64,000 nt of DNA from the NCBI RefSeq assembly GCF_024168825.1, contig NZ_JALJWH010000001.1:3844001-3908000 (forward strand), written 5' to 3'. This document shows, one piece after another, positions 1-10,461 of the stretch. The notes below the pieces were generated by a model. It did not search any database and had not been told where the DNA came from. It saw only the letters and a list, made by a program, of their open reading frames with translations. The stretch's first letter is position 1. Every line of letters begins with the position of its first letter. The translations under genes were made by a program, and so were the position numbers. Origin of the DNA: Paenarthrobacter sp. A20 (lineage in GTDB: Bacteria; Actinomycetota; Actinomycetes; Actinomycetales; Micrococcaceae).

Positions 1-1176
1 GTGGCGTTGGATCTGACCCAGCGGCAGGAGCAGGCAGAGGCTGGTGTGCCCGTGTCCGAGCGGGGTAAGGGTGTTGGGGCGCAGGTTGCGTTGGCTCGGC
101 GGGAGTCCCCGAACCGTGGGTCCCGGTTGTTGGGGATGGCGAAGGCGTTGGTGGTGGAGATGCCGAAGACTCTGGCGGCGCTGAACACAGGCCAGTTGAC
201 CGAGTGGCGGGCGACGCTGCTGGTCAGGGAAACGGCGTGCTTGTCTGTGGAGGACAGGTGCGCGGTGGATGAAGAACTCGCCCCCGACACCGGAACTTTC
301 GACGGCGCCGGGGATCAAGCGATCATTGCCGCAGCGAAAGCGGCCGCGTACCGGCGTGATCCGCGGTCGGTGGTGAAGCGTGCCAGCCACGCCGTGTCCG
401 AGCGGACCGTGAGTCTGCGTCCGGCGCCGGACACCATGACGTACCTGACCGCGCTGCTGCCGGTCGCGCAAGGGGTCGCGGTCTATGCCGCGCTCACGCG
501 TCGGGCTGATTCTGCCCGTTCGGCCGGTGATCCCCGGAACCGGGGCCAGGTCATGGCCGACACCCTCGTCGAGCGCATCACCGGTACACCGGGCGGGATC
601 TCAGGGATCAACCTGGACCTCGTCATGACCGACCGAACCCTCTTCCAAGGCGACAGCGAACCGGCACGCGTGAAGGGCTACGGAATCGTCCCAGCAGGGT
701 GGGCCCGGAAACTGGTCGGTGCCGGCGGTGCAGGCAGGGAGATTCCAGTCGTCCAGGATCCCTCGGCTGGCAGCGACTCCGGTCCTCCGCGGGATCCTGA
801 GTTCCAGGTCTGGCTTCGCCGGCTTTATACGGCACCGGCCACAGGAGATCTCCTGACAACGGATTCCAAAGCCAGACTCTTTCCACCGCGACTCAGACGC
901 TTCATCGAAACCCGCGATGACACCTGCCGCACACCCTACTGCGACGCGCCCATCCGGCACATCGACCACATCGTGCCCTGGCACGCTGGCGGCACCACCA
1001 CACTGAGCAACGGTGCCGGACTCTGCGAAGCCTGCAACCACACCAAAGAAAACCCCGGCTGGAGCGCAAGCACCATCAACGGGGACATCCACACCCTGGA
1101 ACTACGCACGCCCACCGGACACAGCTACCGTTCCCAAGCGCCGCCCCTGCCCGGGCACCGGCCCTCCAGAACGTAA
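1..1176 (+). CDS. DUF222 / HNH endonuclease domain protein, 5' end cut by window
   Basis: Member of the DUF222 (13E12-repeat) proteins with a C-terminal HNH nuclease domain, a large paralogous family in Arthrobacter and mycobacteria whose cellular role is poorly known. The first ~270 visible residues are the helical DUF222 part ([18 protein letters not shown], then [10 protein letters not shown]). The HNH core lies at about residues 300-355: CRTPYC, then [12 protein letters not shown], then [10 protein letters not shown], giving the two Cys pairs and the catalytic His region. The visible start codon is GTG at the first base, but family members usually carry roughly 70-100 more N-terminal residues, so the real start is probably outside the window. 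It is convergent with nrdF and shares a hairpin terminator with it. Nuclease activity is inferred from the motif only. Confidence 0.85.
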   Translation: MALDLTQRQEQAEAGVPVSERGKGVGAQVALARRESPNRGSRLLGMAKALVVEMPKTLAALNTGQLTEWRATLLVRETACLSVEDRCAVDEELAPDTGTFDGAGDQAIIAAAKAAAYRRDPRSVVKRASHAVSERTVSLRPAPDTMTYLTALLPVAQGVAVYAALTRRADSARSAGDPRNRGQVMADTLVERITGTPGGISGINLDLVMTDRTLFQGDSEPARVKGYGIVPAGWARKLVGAGGAGREIPVVQDPSAGSDSGPPRDPEFQVWLRRLYTAPATGDLLTTDSKARLFPPRLRRFIETRDDTCRTPYCDAPIRHIDHIVPWHAGGTTTLSNGAGLCEACNHTKENPGWSASTINGDIHTLELRTPTGHSYRSQAPPLPGHRPSRT

Positions 1177-1289
1177 TCACCGCCGTTCAAACCTGCCCAC
1201 AGCGGCATCCGGTTCGTCGCAATGCAAGCTACCGGCACAGGACGATACTTTGTTCGTGGCTGTCCAGGCACAAGATGTTCAGACACAAG

Positions 1290-1323
1290 AAAGGCGGACA
1301 GCGATTACTCGCCGTCCGCCTTT
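1290..1323. terminator. Bidirectional intrinsic terminator between HNH gene and nrdF
   Basis: A 10-bp perfect stem (AAAGGCGGAC / GTCCGCCTTT) encloses a 14-nt loop. T-rich ends on both sides suit two convergent genes. It lies 18 nt past the nrdF stop codon and about 115 nt past the HNH gene stop. Confidence 0.7.
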
Positions 1324-1341
1324 CCAAAGAGGTAATGACTA

Positions 1342-2325
<984 letters not shown>

Positions 2326-2354
2326 TTAAGCGATGGTTTTCTTGAGATAAGCCT

Positions 2355-2382
2355 ACGACGGCGGGTGGAAACCCGCCGTCGT
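2355..2382. terminator. Strong hairpin in the nrdE-nrdF gap (terminator or processing site)
   Basis: A perfect 12-bp stem (ACGACGGCGGGT / ACCCGCCGTCGT) with a GGAA tetraloop sits between nrdE and nrdF. In the nrd reading direction no U-run follows at once, so it may be a weak attenuator or an mRNA-stabilising processing hairpin that changes the NrdE:NrdF ratio, not a full stop. On the plus strand CTCTTTAGTTTT follows. Confidence 0.55.
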
Positions 2383-2437
2383 GCTCTTTAGTTTTGAGTA
2401 CGGCCGGGGCCGCAATTAATCAACCAATAGAGGCTGA

Positions 2438-4579
2438 TTACAACATGCAGCTGACGCAGCCTTCCACCTCCGTGCCCTCCAGCGCGAGCTGGCGGAGACG
2501 GATGTAGTAGAGAGTCTTGATGCCCTTGCGCCATGCGTAGATCTGCGCCTTGTTGATATCGCGCGTGGTGGCGGTGTCCTTGAAGAACAGCGTCAGGGAC
2601 AGGCCCTGGTCCACGTGCTGCGTGGCAGCGGCGTAGGTGTCGATGATCTTCTCGTAGCCGATTTCGTAGGCATCCTGGTAGTACTCCAGGTTGTCGTTGG
2701 TCAGGTACGGAGCCGGGTAGTAGACGCGGCCGATCTTGCCTTCCTTGCGGATTTCGATCTTGGCGGCCACCGGGTGGATGGAAGACGTGGAGTTGTTGAT
2801 GTAGCTGATGGAACCGGTGGGCGGTACGGCCTGCAGGTTCTGGTTGTAGATGCCGTGCTCCATGACCGAAGCCTTCAGCTCGCGCCAGTCATCCTGGGTG
2901 GGGATGTGGTGGCCGGCGAAGAGCTCCTGAACGCGCTCCGTTTCCGGAACCCATTCCTGCTCGGTGTACTTGTCGAAGAACTCGCCGGAAGCGTAGGTGG
3001 ACTTCTCGAAGCCGCCGAACGTCTGGCCGGTCTCGATGGCGAGGCGGTTGGAGGCGCGCAGCGCGTGGAACAGCACCGTGTAGAAGTAGATGTTGGTGAA
3101 GTCCAGGCCCTCTTCGGAACCGTAGTGGACGTGCTCGCGGGCCAGGTAGCCGTGGAGGTTCATCTGGCCGAGGCCGATCGCGTGGCTCTGGGCGTTGCCC
3201 TGGGCGATGGACGGCACCGAGTTGATGTAGGACATGTCGGATACAGCGCTGAGGGCGCGGATGGACGTCTCAATGGAGCGACCAAAGTCCGGCGAATCCA
3301 TGGTCTTGGCAATGTTCATGGAACCGAGGTTGCAGGAAATGTCCTTACCCACGGTCTCGTAGCTGAGGTCTTCCGCGTAGATGGACGGCGAGGAGACCTG
3401 CAGGATCTCAGAGCAAAGGTTGCTCATGGTGATCTTGCCGTCGATCGGGTTGGCCCGGTTCACGGTGTCCTCGAACATGATGTACGGGTAACCGGACTCG
3501 AACTGGATCTCCGCAAGGGTCTGGAAGAACTCGCGGGCACTGATCTTGGTCTTCTTGATCCGGGAATCGTCAACCATCTCGTAGTACTTCTCGGTCACCG
3601 AAATATCGGAGAACGGAACACCGTAGACCTTCTCGACGTCGTACGGGGAGAAGAGGTACATGTCCTCGTTCTTCTTGGCGAGTTCGAACGTGATGTCCGG
3701 GACCACAACGCCCAAGGAGAGGGTCTTGATACGGATCTTCTCGTCGGCGTTCTCGCGCTTGGTGTCCAGGAAGCGGTGGATGTCCGGGTGGTGGGCGTGC
3801 AGGTATACGGCGCCTGCACCCTGGCGGGCACCGAGCTGGTTGGCGTAGGAGAAGCTGTCTTCGAGGAGCTTCATGACGGGGATGACGCCGGAGGACTGGT
3901 TCTCAATCTGCTTGATCGGGGCGCCGTGCTCACGGATGTTGGTGAGCGAAAGGGCCACACCGCCGCCGCGCTTTGAGAGCTGCAGCGCGGAGTTGATGGC
4001 GCGGGCAATCGACTCCATGTTGTCCTCGATGCGGAGCAGGAAGCAGGAGACGAGTTCGCCACGCTGTGCCTTGCCGGCGTTGAGGAACGTAGGGGTTGCC
4101 GGCTGGAATCGGCCATCGATGATTTCGTCGACCAAACGGTTGGCAAGGTCTTCGTTGCCACGGGCAAGGTGGAGGGCAACCATGCAGACGCGGTCTTCGT
4201 AACGCTCCAGGAAGCGCTTGCCATCAAAAGTCTTCAGCGTGTAGGACGTGTAGAACTTGAAGGCGCCGAGGAAGGTCTCGAAACGGAACTTCTTCTTGTA
4301 CGCGCGGTTGAAGAGGTCGCGGATGAAGTTCATCGTGTACTGGTCAAGGGTTTCGCGCTCGTAGTACTGGTTCTTCACCAGGTAGTCGAGCTTCTCTTCC
4401 AGGTCGTGGAAGAACACCGTGTTGTTGTTCACGTGCTGCAGGAAGTACTGGTGCGCAGCTTCACGGTCAGCTTCGAACTGGATCTCGCCGTTGGGTCCGT
4501 ACAGGTTCAGCATGGCGTTGAGCTCGTGATAGCCCAGGCCCTTGAAAGCCTCAGGCAGCGGCTTCTTGACCGTGTCCAC
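2438..4579 (-). CDS. nrdE: Ribonucleotide reductase class Ib, alpha (catalytic) subunit
   Basis: Catalytic R1E subunit that reduces NDPs to dNDPs using the radical from NrdF and electrons from NrdH. Visible landmarks are the first active-site Cys in [14 protein letters not shown], the N-x-C-x-E radical site in MSNLCSEIL, the phosphate-binding [12 protein letters not shown] stretch, and the C-terminal redox pair GCVSCML that NrdH reduces. I place the start at a GTG 11 nt after the nrdI stop, behind GGGGGC, giving 713 aa, normal for NrdE. An upstream in-frame TTG at 4621 would overlap nrdI by 31 bp and has a poorer ribosome site. It lacks a long N-terminal ATP cone, as is typical of NrdE. Confidence 0.97.
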   Translation of the reverse strand: MDTVKKPLPEAFKGLGYHELNAMLNLYGPNGEIQFEADREAAHQYFLQHVNNNTVFFHDLEEKLDYLVKNQYYERETLDQYTMNFIRDLFNRAYKKKFRFETFLGAFKFYTSYTLKTFDGKRFLERYEDRVCMVALHLARGNEDLANRLVDEIIDGRFQPATPTFLNAGKAQRGELVSCFLLRIEDNMESIARAINSALQLSKRGGGVALSLTNIREHGAPIKQIENQSSGVIPVMKLLEDSFSYANQLGARQGAGAVYLHAHHPDIHRFLDTKRENADEKIRIKTLSLGVVVPDITFELAKKNEDMYLFSPYDVEKVYGVPFSDISVTEKYYEMVDDSRIKKTKISAREFFQTLAEIQFESGYPYIMFEDTVNRANPIDGKITMSNLCSEILQVSSPSIYAEDLSYETVGKDISCNLGSMNIAKTMDSPDFGRSIETSIRALSAVSDMSYINSVPSIAQGNAQSHAIGLGQMNLHGYLAREHVHYGSEEGLDFTNIYFYTVLFHALRASNRLAIETGQTFGGFEKSTYASGEFFDKYTEQEWVPETERVQELFAGHHIPTQDDWRELKASVMEHGIYNQNLQAVPPTGSISYINNSTSSIHPVAAKIEIRKEGKIGRVYYPAPYLTNDNLEYYQDAYEIGYEKIIDTYAAATQHVDQGLSLTLFFKDTATTRDINKAQIYAWRKGIKTLYYIRLRQLALEGTEVEGCVSCML

Positions 4580-4590
4580 AGCGCCCCCGG

Positions 4591-5061
4591 TTACTTCTGT
4601 TTCTGCGACAGTTGTGTCCAAAACTTTTCCAGCCCTTCGTTGACCCGCTGAACGTCTTCCGGCGTCCCCATGAGTTCAAATTTGTAAAGATGCGGCACCT
4701 TGCACTTGACGGAGATGATGTCCCCCGCTGCGCAGTAGTTGTCCGCGAAATTGGTATTCCCCGCTCCAATAACACCGCGGATCAGTTCCCTGTTCCCGGG
4801 ATCGTTGAGAAATCTGATGACTTGCTTCGGCACGGAACCTTCGCCGTTTGTTCCACCGTAGGTAGGCAGTACAAGGACGAAAGGTTCGAGGGCTTGAAGC
4901 GGAGCATCCTGGGCGTAGAGCGGGATGCGTGCTGCATCCGTACCCAGTTTCTGGACGAATCGTTTGGTGTTCTCGGAGGTCGAGGAAAAGTAGATGAGGT
5001 GGCTCCTCGTGGTCACAGCTTCCGCAGCATCGCGTACGGGTGCCGCTGCCAGCGGTGCCAT
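4591..5061 (-). CDS. nrdI: Flavodoxin-like NrdI, cofactor activator of class Ib RNR
   Basis: NrdI is an FMN flavoprotein that supplies superoxide to assemble the Mn(III)2-tyrosyl radical of NrdF. The flavodoxin phosphate loop is seen as [18 protein letters not shown] near residue 20 and the second loop as [12 protein letters not shown] chose the ATG at 5061, which has AGGTGA five bases upstream. A GTG nine bases earlier is the alternative. The product is about 156 aa, slightly longer than most NrdI because of a roughly 20-residue N-terminal extension before the first strand. It lies between nrdH and nrdE in the same transcript. Confidence 0.96.
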   Translation of the reverse strand: MAPLAAAPVRDAAEAVTTRSHLIYFSSTSENTKRFVQKLGTDAARIPLYAQDAPLQALEPFVLVLPTYGGTNGEGSVPKQVIRFLNDPGNRELIRGVIGAGNTNFADNYCAAGDIISVKCKVPHLYKFELMGTPEDVQRVNEGLEKFWTQLSQKQK

Positions 5062-5123
5062 GGGAGTCACCTCGACTACATAGGAATTCTTAGTGTGTTG
5101 TGGTGGCGAAGTTTGAATGAAAC

Positions 5124-5366
5124 TTAGGCCACGGAGGAAACGGCCTGGGCCAGTTCCTCGATCTTGTCCGGGCGGAAACCAGACCAGTGGTCCTGCTCGG
5201 TGACGACAACCGGAGCCTGCATGTAACCCAGTGCCTTGAGGCGCTCAAGGGCCTCGGCATCCTGGGAGATGTCGACACTCTGGTAGGCAATGCCCTTCTT
5301 GTCGAGTGCCCGGTAGGTTGCGTTGCACTGAACACAGGCCGGCTTCGTGTAAACCGTTACGGTCAT
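5124..5366 (-). CDS. nrdH: Glutaredoxin-like NrdH redoxin
   Basis: Small 80-aa thioredoxin-fold protein that donates electrons to NrdE. The redox motif CVQC is at residues 11-14 after VTVYTKPA. The tail [12 protein letters not shown] is the conserved NrdH signature that separates it from ordinary glutaredoxins and is thought to allow reduction by thioredoxin reductase. It is the first gene of the nrdHIEF operon, with an AGGG ribosome site, and follows a roughly 160-nt leader that begins near a NrdR-like palindrome. Confidence 0.97.
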   Translation of the reverse strand: MTVTVYTKPACVQCNATYRALDKKGIAYQSVDISQDAEALERLKALGYMQAPVVVTEQDHWSGFRPDKIEELAQAVSSVA

Positions 5367-5762
5367 GATCCCTGTCCCCTTAGTTGAAGTCTGTCGCTCT
5401 TCGTATCTGGCGGGCTCAACCGGAACTAGCTACTGAATCCGATACCGGCCCGCGGGCTGCCGTGACAGCCAACACGCTCTGATTTTGTCTTGTGCTGGTT
5501 TCCCGCTCAATCCGTAAATCGATACTACATGTAGTGCAAGCGTCGAACTGGAACCCCAAGATGATGTATTACAAGTATGTCATTCAATCCACTGCTCGTC
5601 CACAGGCGAGGGCCCTCAAAATGTCCGTGATTCCGCCAAATTGAGAGATGTCATCCACACCCTGTGGACTACTTAGCCACATTTAATCTCCAGCGTGTCG
5701 CCGGGATACGGCGTGTCGTGGCACTTTGAAAATGTGGCGTGGCGAACAGCTAAAATCTGCTG
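5367..5762. other. nrdH-LysR divergent intergenic region (396 bp)
   Basis: No gene is supported here. The region separates the divergently read nrd operon and the LysR gene, and must contain both promoters. The only clear element is the palindrome near 5530. The stretch 5510-5600 is visibly richer in A/T than the flanking genes. Confidence 0.5.
5522..5537. promoter_or_regulatory. NrdR-box-like palindrome upstream of nrdH
   Basis: The 16-mer ATACTACATGTAGTGC contains a perfect 12-bp palindrome ACTACATGTAGT and matches about 12 of 16 positions of the NrdR box ACACWATATATWGTGT as I recall it. A TAGTAT on the minus strand overlaps it and could be a -10 element, which would fit repression. NrdR boxes normally come in pairs. 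I could not find a convincing second box at 31-43 bp spacing. Confidence 0.55.
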
Positions 5763-6728
5763 ATGGTCAATCTCCTCCACCTCCGGACGCTGATGGAAGT
5801 AACCCGCTTGGGTTCCTTTGCTGCTGCCGCCGCCCAGCTTGGCTACACAGCCTCGGCAGTCTCCCAACAGATGGCCGCGCTGGAGCGTGATACCGGCGTC
5901 GAGCTCTTCCAGCGGTCGGCCCGCAGTGTCGTCCCTACCGAAGCTGCCGTGACCATGACCCGACATGCGTCCAAAGTGCTGACGGATGTAGAGGCCCTCA
6001 TGGCGGCGGCGTCGAGGACGAACGACTCCCCCGCCCAGGAACTCCGGCTGGGCATCTTTCCGAGCCTGGCCACCTACGTTCTGCCGGACATCCTGCGAAA
6101 TGAGCGTTGGAACGGGCTGGGCATCGAACTTCGTGTCTCCGTTGCTGAACCCGCCCAAACCATCCAGGGCTTGCGCAGCGGCGGCGAACTGGACGCGGCA
6201 TTGGTCTACCAGGTGGGGCAATCCGGTTTGGCGTGGCCGCATTCGTTGGAGCGGCAGTGGATCGGCGACGACGACTTCCGCGTGGTGCTGCCGGCCTCAT
6301 GGAAGATCCGCGAGGATGCCGAGATTGAAGCGGCCCATCTTTCGGACATGCCCTGGATCGTCCACCACCCCGGCACCAGCGATGCGTTGGTGATTGAGCG
6401 CCTCTTTGCCAGCTGCAACCTCCACCCCCGCGTGGTGGCCTACAGCGACGACTTTCACGCGAGCCTGGAGATGACCGCCGCCGGCCTGGGTGCCTCGCTG
6501 GTTCCGGAACTGGCGCTGCGGAACCGGCCACCCGGCGTCGTGGTCCTTGACGTACCGGACATCCGGCTGGCTCGAAACGTGTTCGCGCTGCTCATCAACG
6601 AAAAGCGCACAGCCCAAGTGCAGTTGTTCACGCAACTGCTTGCCGACACCCTCAGGGACACGTCGGGAAAGAGCGGTCTCCACCCCCTGAAACCCGCGCC
6701 TGTCAAGGGTCCGCAGCGACGCAGGTGA
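5763..6728 (+). CDS. LysR-family transcriptional regulator
   Basis: LysR-type regulator of 321 aa, the family's normal size. The N-terminal winged helix-turn-helix covers roughly residues 3-62 (LRTLMEVTRLGSFAAAAAQL, then TASAVSQQMAALERDTG). The rest is the two-lobed periplasmic-binding-like effector domain, from LRLGIFPSLATYVLP near residue 95 to about 300. The effector and targets cannot be read from sequence. It is divergent from nrdH, nearly 400 bp away, so LysR control of nrd is possible but not indicated. The next gene, 50 bp downstream on the same strand, may be co-transcribed. Confidence 0.93.
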   Translation: MVNLLHLRTLMEVTRLGSFAAAAAQLGYTASAVSQQMAALERDTGVELFQRSARSVVPTEAAVTMTRHASKVLTDVEALMAAASRTNDSPAQELRLGIFPSLATYVLPDILRNERWNGLGIELRVSVAEPAQTIQGLRSGGELDAALVYQVGQSGLAWPHSLERQWIGDDDFRVVLPASWKIREDAEIEAAHLSDMPWIVHHPGTSDALVIERLFASCNLHPRVVAYSDDFHASLEMTAAGLGASLVPELALRNRPPGVVVLDVPDIRLARNVFALLINEKRTAQVQLFTQLLADTLRDTSGKSGLHPLKPAPVKGPQRRR

Positions 6729-6778
6729 ATTATCCCCAAGTGCTGGAACCCGCCCGTTGATGGGGTTAGATTGATCAC

Positions 6779-7285
6779 ATGGGCAAGGTAGCGAGCAAAC
6801 ATTTTGGGGAGATCGAGCTCAACCACGGGCGTGAGCATTGCTTCGTCGCCAGACATGAGCTGGCCGGCAACCAGCTGGAATTGGACCTCAACGTCACCGC
6901 GCACGATCACTTTGACGAGGCCGCCATGCGCAAGGTGGACTACCGGCTGCGCTTCCTGCCGGAGCTCGTGGACCAAGTCCGGGAAATGATCGCCGATGAG
7001 CTTGACCAGGACGGCACCAACCCCCAACAGTTCCTGCATTTCCACAGTTCACAGCTCAAGGAAGAGCAGCTTGAATCGGTCTTCGGTGTCCGCGACAAGG
7101 GCCAGCTCACCAACGACGTCTTCCTGAAGGCCCTCAAACTCGGCCACGTCGCCATCTACCCCGGCCAACCCGAGCGGTACTTTGTGTTGGATTTCACCCT
7201 CGGATCGCATTTCACGGACGAGCTTCTGGTCGTCGCCGCAGACGAAGACGGCGTGGTGGACGACGAAATCCTGTGGGAGTCGTAA
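6779..7285 (+). CDS. Conserved hypothetical protein, DUF2004-like
   Basis: Acidic soluble 168-aa protein without signal peptide or membrane segment. It opens with a beta-rich half (HFGEIELNHGREHCFVARHEL, then LELDLNV), has a central helix (VDQVREMIADELDQ) and ends with a beta-rich half (HVAIYPGQPERYFVLDFTL, then DELLVVAADEDG). It resembles proteins I remember as DUF2004 in Arthrobacter, but this is recall and no catalytic motif is seen. The start ATG follows the LysR stop by 50 nt. It converges on the TPR gene with only about 30 bp between stops. Confidence 0.75.
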   Translation: MGKVASKHFGEIELNHGREHCFVARHELAGNQLELDLNVTAHDHFDEAAMRKVDYRLRFLPELVDQVREMIADELDQDGTNPQQFLHFHSSQLKEEQLESVFGVRDKGQLTNDVFLKALKLGHVAIYPGQPERYFVLDFTLGSHFTDELLVVAADEDGVVDDEILWES

Positions 7286-7317
7286 ACAGGCTTTACGAAC
7301 TTTGTTCGCCGAAAGTG

Positions 7318-8025
7318 TCACCATGGCCTGTCAACGCGTGGCCCATCGTCAGGGCTGCGCAGGTATTCTCCCCGTTCCTGCCCCTCGGAGCGCTCCCGCT
7401 GGGCCTGTTGGGCGCTTTCCTCCAGCTGCTTGAGTTGGTCCTCTTGCGGGGAGGCCGGAGTTTCCTGGCCGGGCTGCTCTTCATCACCACTTTGGGATGC
7501 GCCTTCGGAGATTTTCCCGCTGAGCCGTTCACCGGCAGCGTTCAGCGTGTCCCCTTCCCCGGCTGCGTTCGCCGGACCGGCTACATGGCATTGAGATGGC
7601 GCGGCCTCCGCCGTGCTAAGAGCCTCCCGGAACAGCAGGGCCGCAGCATCCCGGTCCCCTGTTGAGTCCCCCAGCTTCTCGATGCTCAGCACGAGGTTGA
7701 CGCGGACTTTGCAGTCGTCGACGCCGGGCCCGGCTTGGAGCGCTGCTTCGAAGTACCTCCGGGCGTCGTCGAACTCCCCCGCCATCGCATGCGCATCTCC
7801 GGCGGCAAACAACGCTTTGTGGGGCTCCACAACGTTCGCGATCTGAAGCCACGTGGCAACTCCGGCCAGCTTGTCCCGCTCCTTGGCGGAAAATGTCTCA
7901 GCTGCTGCACCACCCAAGGCACCCACGCTCAGGAGTTTGGCCGCTACTGCGAGCGCCACAAGGGCCGGAGGTGCGGACCACAGCGCACGCCGGAGTCGCC
8001 GTCGTCGTGCGGTGTTGCTTGTCAT
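7318..8025 (-). CDS. TPR-containing membrane-anchored protein, last gene of Bat-like operon
   Basis: 235-aa protein with a basic N-terminus, one hydrophobic segment at about residues 15-40 (probable anchor), a TPR-like helical pair at about 60-130 (ALFAAGDAHAMAGEFDDARRYFEAALQAG and following) and a low-complexity Gln/Glu-rich tail (EDQLKQLEESAQQAQRERSE). BatC/BatE-type TPR proteins occupy the same place in moxR-bat operons. Its ATG overlaps the stop of the preceding VWA gene by 4 bp (ATGA), a sign of translational coupling. Function probably concerns assembly at the membrane, with substrate unknown. Confidence 0.8.
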   Translation of the reverse strand: MTSNTARRRRLRRALWSAPPALVALAVAAKLLSVGALGGAAAETFSAKERDKLAGVATWLQIANVVEPHKALFAAGDAHAMAGEFDDARRYFEAALQAGPGVDDCKVRVNLVLSIEKLGDSTGDRDAAALLFREALSTAEAAPSQCHVAGPANAAGEGDTLNAAGERLSGKISEGASQSGDEEQPGQETPASPQEDQLKQLEESAQQAQRERSEGQERGEYLRSPDDGPRVDRPW

Positions 8026-9038
8026 GGGGAGGGCTCCTTTCGTGCTGGAGTGCGGAGATTGATGAGCGCGGCAAGGTGGCGAAGGGGCTCGTGCAATGCC
8101 AGCAGGAAGGCGACCATGGCGAGCAACCAGTACAGCTCAATACGTCCAGGGGTGTCGCCGTCGGTGATGGTGAGGGCACCGGGTTGGGCTTTGCCGAGCA
8201 TGTCGGACGTTGCCCCGGTGCCGTTCCGAAGTGTGTACGGAACGTGGAGTTGGTCGGCGATAGTGCGAAGTTGCCCTTCGTCGATTCGTGAAACGGCGTC
8301 GCGCGCGCTGTCTGAGCTGCGGTCCTTGAGGTAACCGGCGTCAGTGTCCGAGGTTTCCTTCATGCGCCCGCCCTGTATGGTGCCGTATCCGAGGACTGCT
8401 CCCCCGGCCACGTTGGCGGCATCCATGGCCGAGGGCCGTTCCGCGCTGGTGTTTTCGCCATCGCCGGCGTAGAAGACCAGCGCGGGGCGTCCAGGGTGCT
8501 GCTCCGTGGCTGTCGCGAGCTTTTCCTTCAGGAGTTGGCTGGCGCCGGTCACGCTGCTGCCCGTGGCATAGCGCGCGTTTTGGGGCTGGAGCGTGGTCAT
8601 GGCCGTCTGCAACGCTGTGGCGTCACGGGTGAGGGGCATCCGGAGGTTGGCTTTGTTGTCGAAAGTGATCAGGGCGAACTTGGCGCCGGCAAGCTCTTTG
8701 GCTATCGCCATGACGTCCTGTGTGGCACCGGCCAGCCGCGTCTGGGTGCCGTTGTAGTCTTCCGCAGCCATGCTGGTGCTGGTGTCCACTACAAAAAACA
8801 CGTCCATGTCCGACGCCGCAGTTTGCGCTTGGCCACCGGCCCAGCCAGGTCGCATGGCGGCCAGAAGCAGAAGGACGACGGCGGCACATCGGAACGCTGC
8901 CGGCCTCATGGACCGTTGTGGTTGGCTTCGTCCCCTTCGCACGCGACCCCACGGCGTGAAGGCCAATACGGTGAGGGCCAGCACTGCGACGATGGCCAAC
9001 ACCAGCAGGGGCCACGGAATAATGGGGGCGAAGGTCAT
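8022..9038 (-). CDS. VWA-domain membrane protein (BatB-like)
   Basis: Membrane protein with two N-terminal hydrophobic segments (about residues 5-30 and 50-65), an extracytoplasmic or membrane-apposed von Willebrand A domain from about 80 to 280, and a C-terminal transmembrane helix (IELYWLLAMVAFLLAL). The MIDAS metal site is visible as DTSTSMAAEDY with later Thr and Asp positions, so metal binding should be intact. I chose the ATG at 9038 because it overlaps the upstream stop as ATGA; an ATG 15 nt earlier is the alternative. It follows a second VWA protein, as in BatA-BatB pairs. Confidence 0.85.
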   Translation of the reverse strand: MTFAPIIPWPLLVLAIVAVLALTVLAFTPWGRVRRGRSQPQRSMRPAAFRCAAVVLLLLAAMRPGWAGGQAQTAASDMDVFFVVDTSTSMAAEDYNGTQTRLAGATQDVMAIAKELAGAKFALITFDNKANLRMPLTRDATALQTAMTTLQPQNARYATGSSVTGASQLLKEKLATATEQHPGRPALVFYAGDGENTSAERPSAMDAANVAGGAVLGYGTIQGGRMKETSDTDAGYLKDRSSDSARDAVSRIDEGQLRTIADQLHVPYTLRNGTGATSDMLGKAQPGALTITDGDTPGRIELYWLLAMVAFLLALHEPLRHLAALINLRTPARKEPSP

Positions 9039-10009
9039 GGCTCCATCCGCCATCCGAGCACCAGCATTCCTGTACCGGCCATCAATGCGATCCCGAGAGG
9101 CCAGGCGGGAGCGTCCGTTATCACCGCTTGGGGTGCTGCATGGTAACCAGTGGCCTCTGATTCCTGGACGCTACCGACGATGCCAGGAACGGCCTCGGCG
9201 CTGTCCACGGTGAAGTAGGCGCCCCCGGTCCGCTCTGCGGCGGCCCTGAGACGGGCACCCGGCTCATCGGGGCGGTCTCCGTAGTCCATGTCGCCGGGGT
9301 TCAAGGCATAGACCTTGATGTTTTTGGCGGCCGCCAGTGTTCCGGCTTCATCCAGGGTGAAGATCGGCTCGCCGGAAAGGAAGTTGTCAGTGGCCAAGAC
9401 CACGGACCGCGAGCGCTTGGGGTCCCGGTCGTCAGGGAAGCTCTGCACGCAGGACGCCAGGCCGTCGCCGATCAGTGAGGAGCCTTCACCGTTCCACGTG
9501 CCGTCGAAAAAGGATCCCGCGCCGCTGTCCAGGGCTTCCTTGGCTTCGGCGAGTTGTTCCACGACGTAGTGGTAGTCGTCCGTGAGGGGAAATAGCTGCA
9601 CGCTGCTGCTGTCGAAGATGACCATGCCGATGCGTTCGCCGTCGAATTCCTTGGCGAGTTCCTGGAACACGGTGGCTATGGCGGCGTCGGTGCTGGTCAT
9701 GGAGCCGGAGACGTCGAGGCAAAGCACGATGTCCCTGTTCCGGATTTCCGGTTCCTCCGTGGTGCGCAGGATGGGCCTGGCAGCGGCTGTCGCGGTGGCG
9801 GCGAGGAACACTGCCCCGAGCACGACGGCGAGCGCCAGTCTTCTGCGGTGCCGGCGCAGCGCCCCTTGATATTCAGGCAGGTCGGTGAGCCGGTCACCGT
9901 GCGCTACGGGTCGGGTTTGTTGCGGACGACGACGGCGGCGGTACAGCCAGGCGCTGAGCACCACCGCTGCTGCGGCGAAAGGAAGGACCCACCAGTAACT
10001 TAGTTCCAT
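9035..10009 (-). CDS. VWA-domain membrane protein (BatA-like)
   Basis: 324-aa protein with a first transmembrane helix at residues 5-22, a basic loop (YRRRRRPQQ), a second helix at about 57-77 and a third near the C-terminus (WPLGIALMAGTGMLVLGW). Between them is a von Willebrand A domain with a canonical MIDAS start, CLDVSGSMTSTDA. This is the usual architecture of BatA. The start overlaps the upstream gene by 10 bp. In other bacteria such proteins work with MoxR ATPases as metal-dependent adaptors; the partner here is unknown. Confidence 0.87.
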   Translation of the reverse strand: MELSYWWVLPFAAAAVVLSAWLYRRRRRPQQTRPVAHGDRLTDLPEYQGALRRHRRRLALAVVLGAVFLAATATAAARPILRTTEEPEIRNRDIVLCLDVSGSMTSTDAAIATVFQELAKEFDGERIGMVIFDSSSVQLFPLTDDYHYVVEQLAEAKEALDSGAGSFFDGTWNGEGSSLIGDGLASCVQSFPDDRDPKRSRSVVLATDNFLSGEPIFTLDEAGTLAAAKNIKVYALNPGDMDYGDRPDEPGARLRAAAERTGGAYFTVDSAEAVPGIVGSVQESEATGYHAAPQAVITDAPAWPLGIALMAGTGMLVLGWRMEP

Positions 10010-10461
10010 TCGAGCACCACCTGGCGCGCCGTCTCTGCCGAGTGCTGCACGGAGTGGACGGGCACGGGGGCGAATTCGTTGGGATAGATTCCGGCGATTC
10101 CTTTGGTAAGTCCCTCGAGTCCTTGGTGGCGGAGCTCCTCAAGCGTCATGGACGTCACCGGTAGCCCTGTCGCTGCCCCGGCGAATTCCCGCACCAGGAA
10201 GCTGAGTCTTTGGTGGGCATCGCGCACGGGGAGGCGTCCGGCGTCGGCCTCCTCTGCTGTGGCGTTGATGGCAGTGAGGCAAGCGGAGCGCAGCGCGTCC
10301 AGGTCCGGTGTGGGCGCTCCTTGGGCGGCAGGTTCCTTGCTGCGTGTGGGGCGGAAGATCCAGGCATACCAGCCGGCAATGGCCAGCAGGATCACCAGCC
10401 CCAGCCATAGCCAGTAGGGCTGGTAGGCAAGCGGCGCGTAGAAGCCGGCGTCATCCTGCAC
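10000..10461 (-). CDS. Small membrane protein of the MoxR-Bat operon (DUF4381-like)
   Basis: 153-aa protein with one transmembrane helix at about residues 17-35 (YWLWLGLVILLAIAGWYAWIF) and a cytoplasmic helical domain holding ALRSACLTAINATAEEADAG and AHQRLSFLVREFAGAATG. Position between DUF58 and VWA genes and the single-helix topology match the DUF4381-type component seen in many moxR operons. Assignment is by context and general pattern. It overlaps both neighbours (11 and 10 bp), so translation is probably coupled. Confidence 0.75.
   Translation of the reverse strand: MQDDAGFYAPLAYQPYWLWLGLVILLAIAGWYAWIFRPTRSKEPAAQGAPTPDLDALRSACLTAINATAEEADAGRLPVRDAHQRLSFLVREFAGAATGLPVTSMTLEELRHQGLEGLTKGIAGIYPNEFAPVPVHSVQHSAETARQVVLEWN

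Noticed and set aside
2615-3976. Long open frame (453 codons) on the plus strand opposite nrdE
   Set aside because: It mirrors nrdE codon structure, as GC-rich third positions remove stops on the other strand. The translation is Val/Asp/Gly-rich with no domain.
5565-5580. Possible second NrdR box
   Set aside because: TGTATTACAAGTATGT has the right distance (about four helical turns) but matches the box consensus poorly in either orientation.
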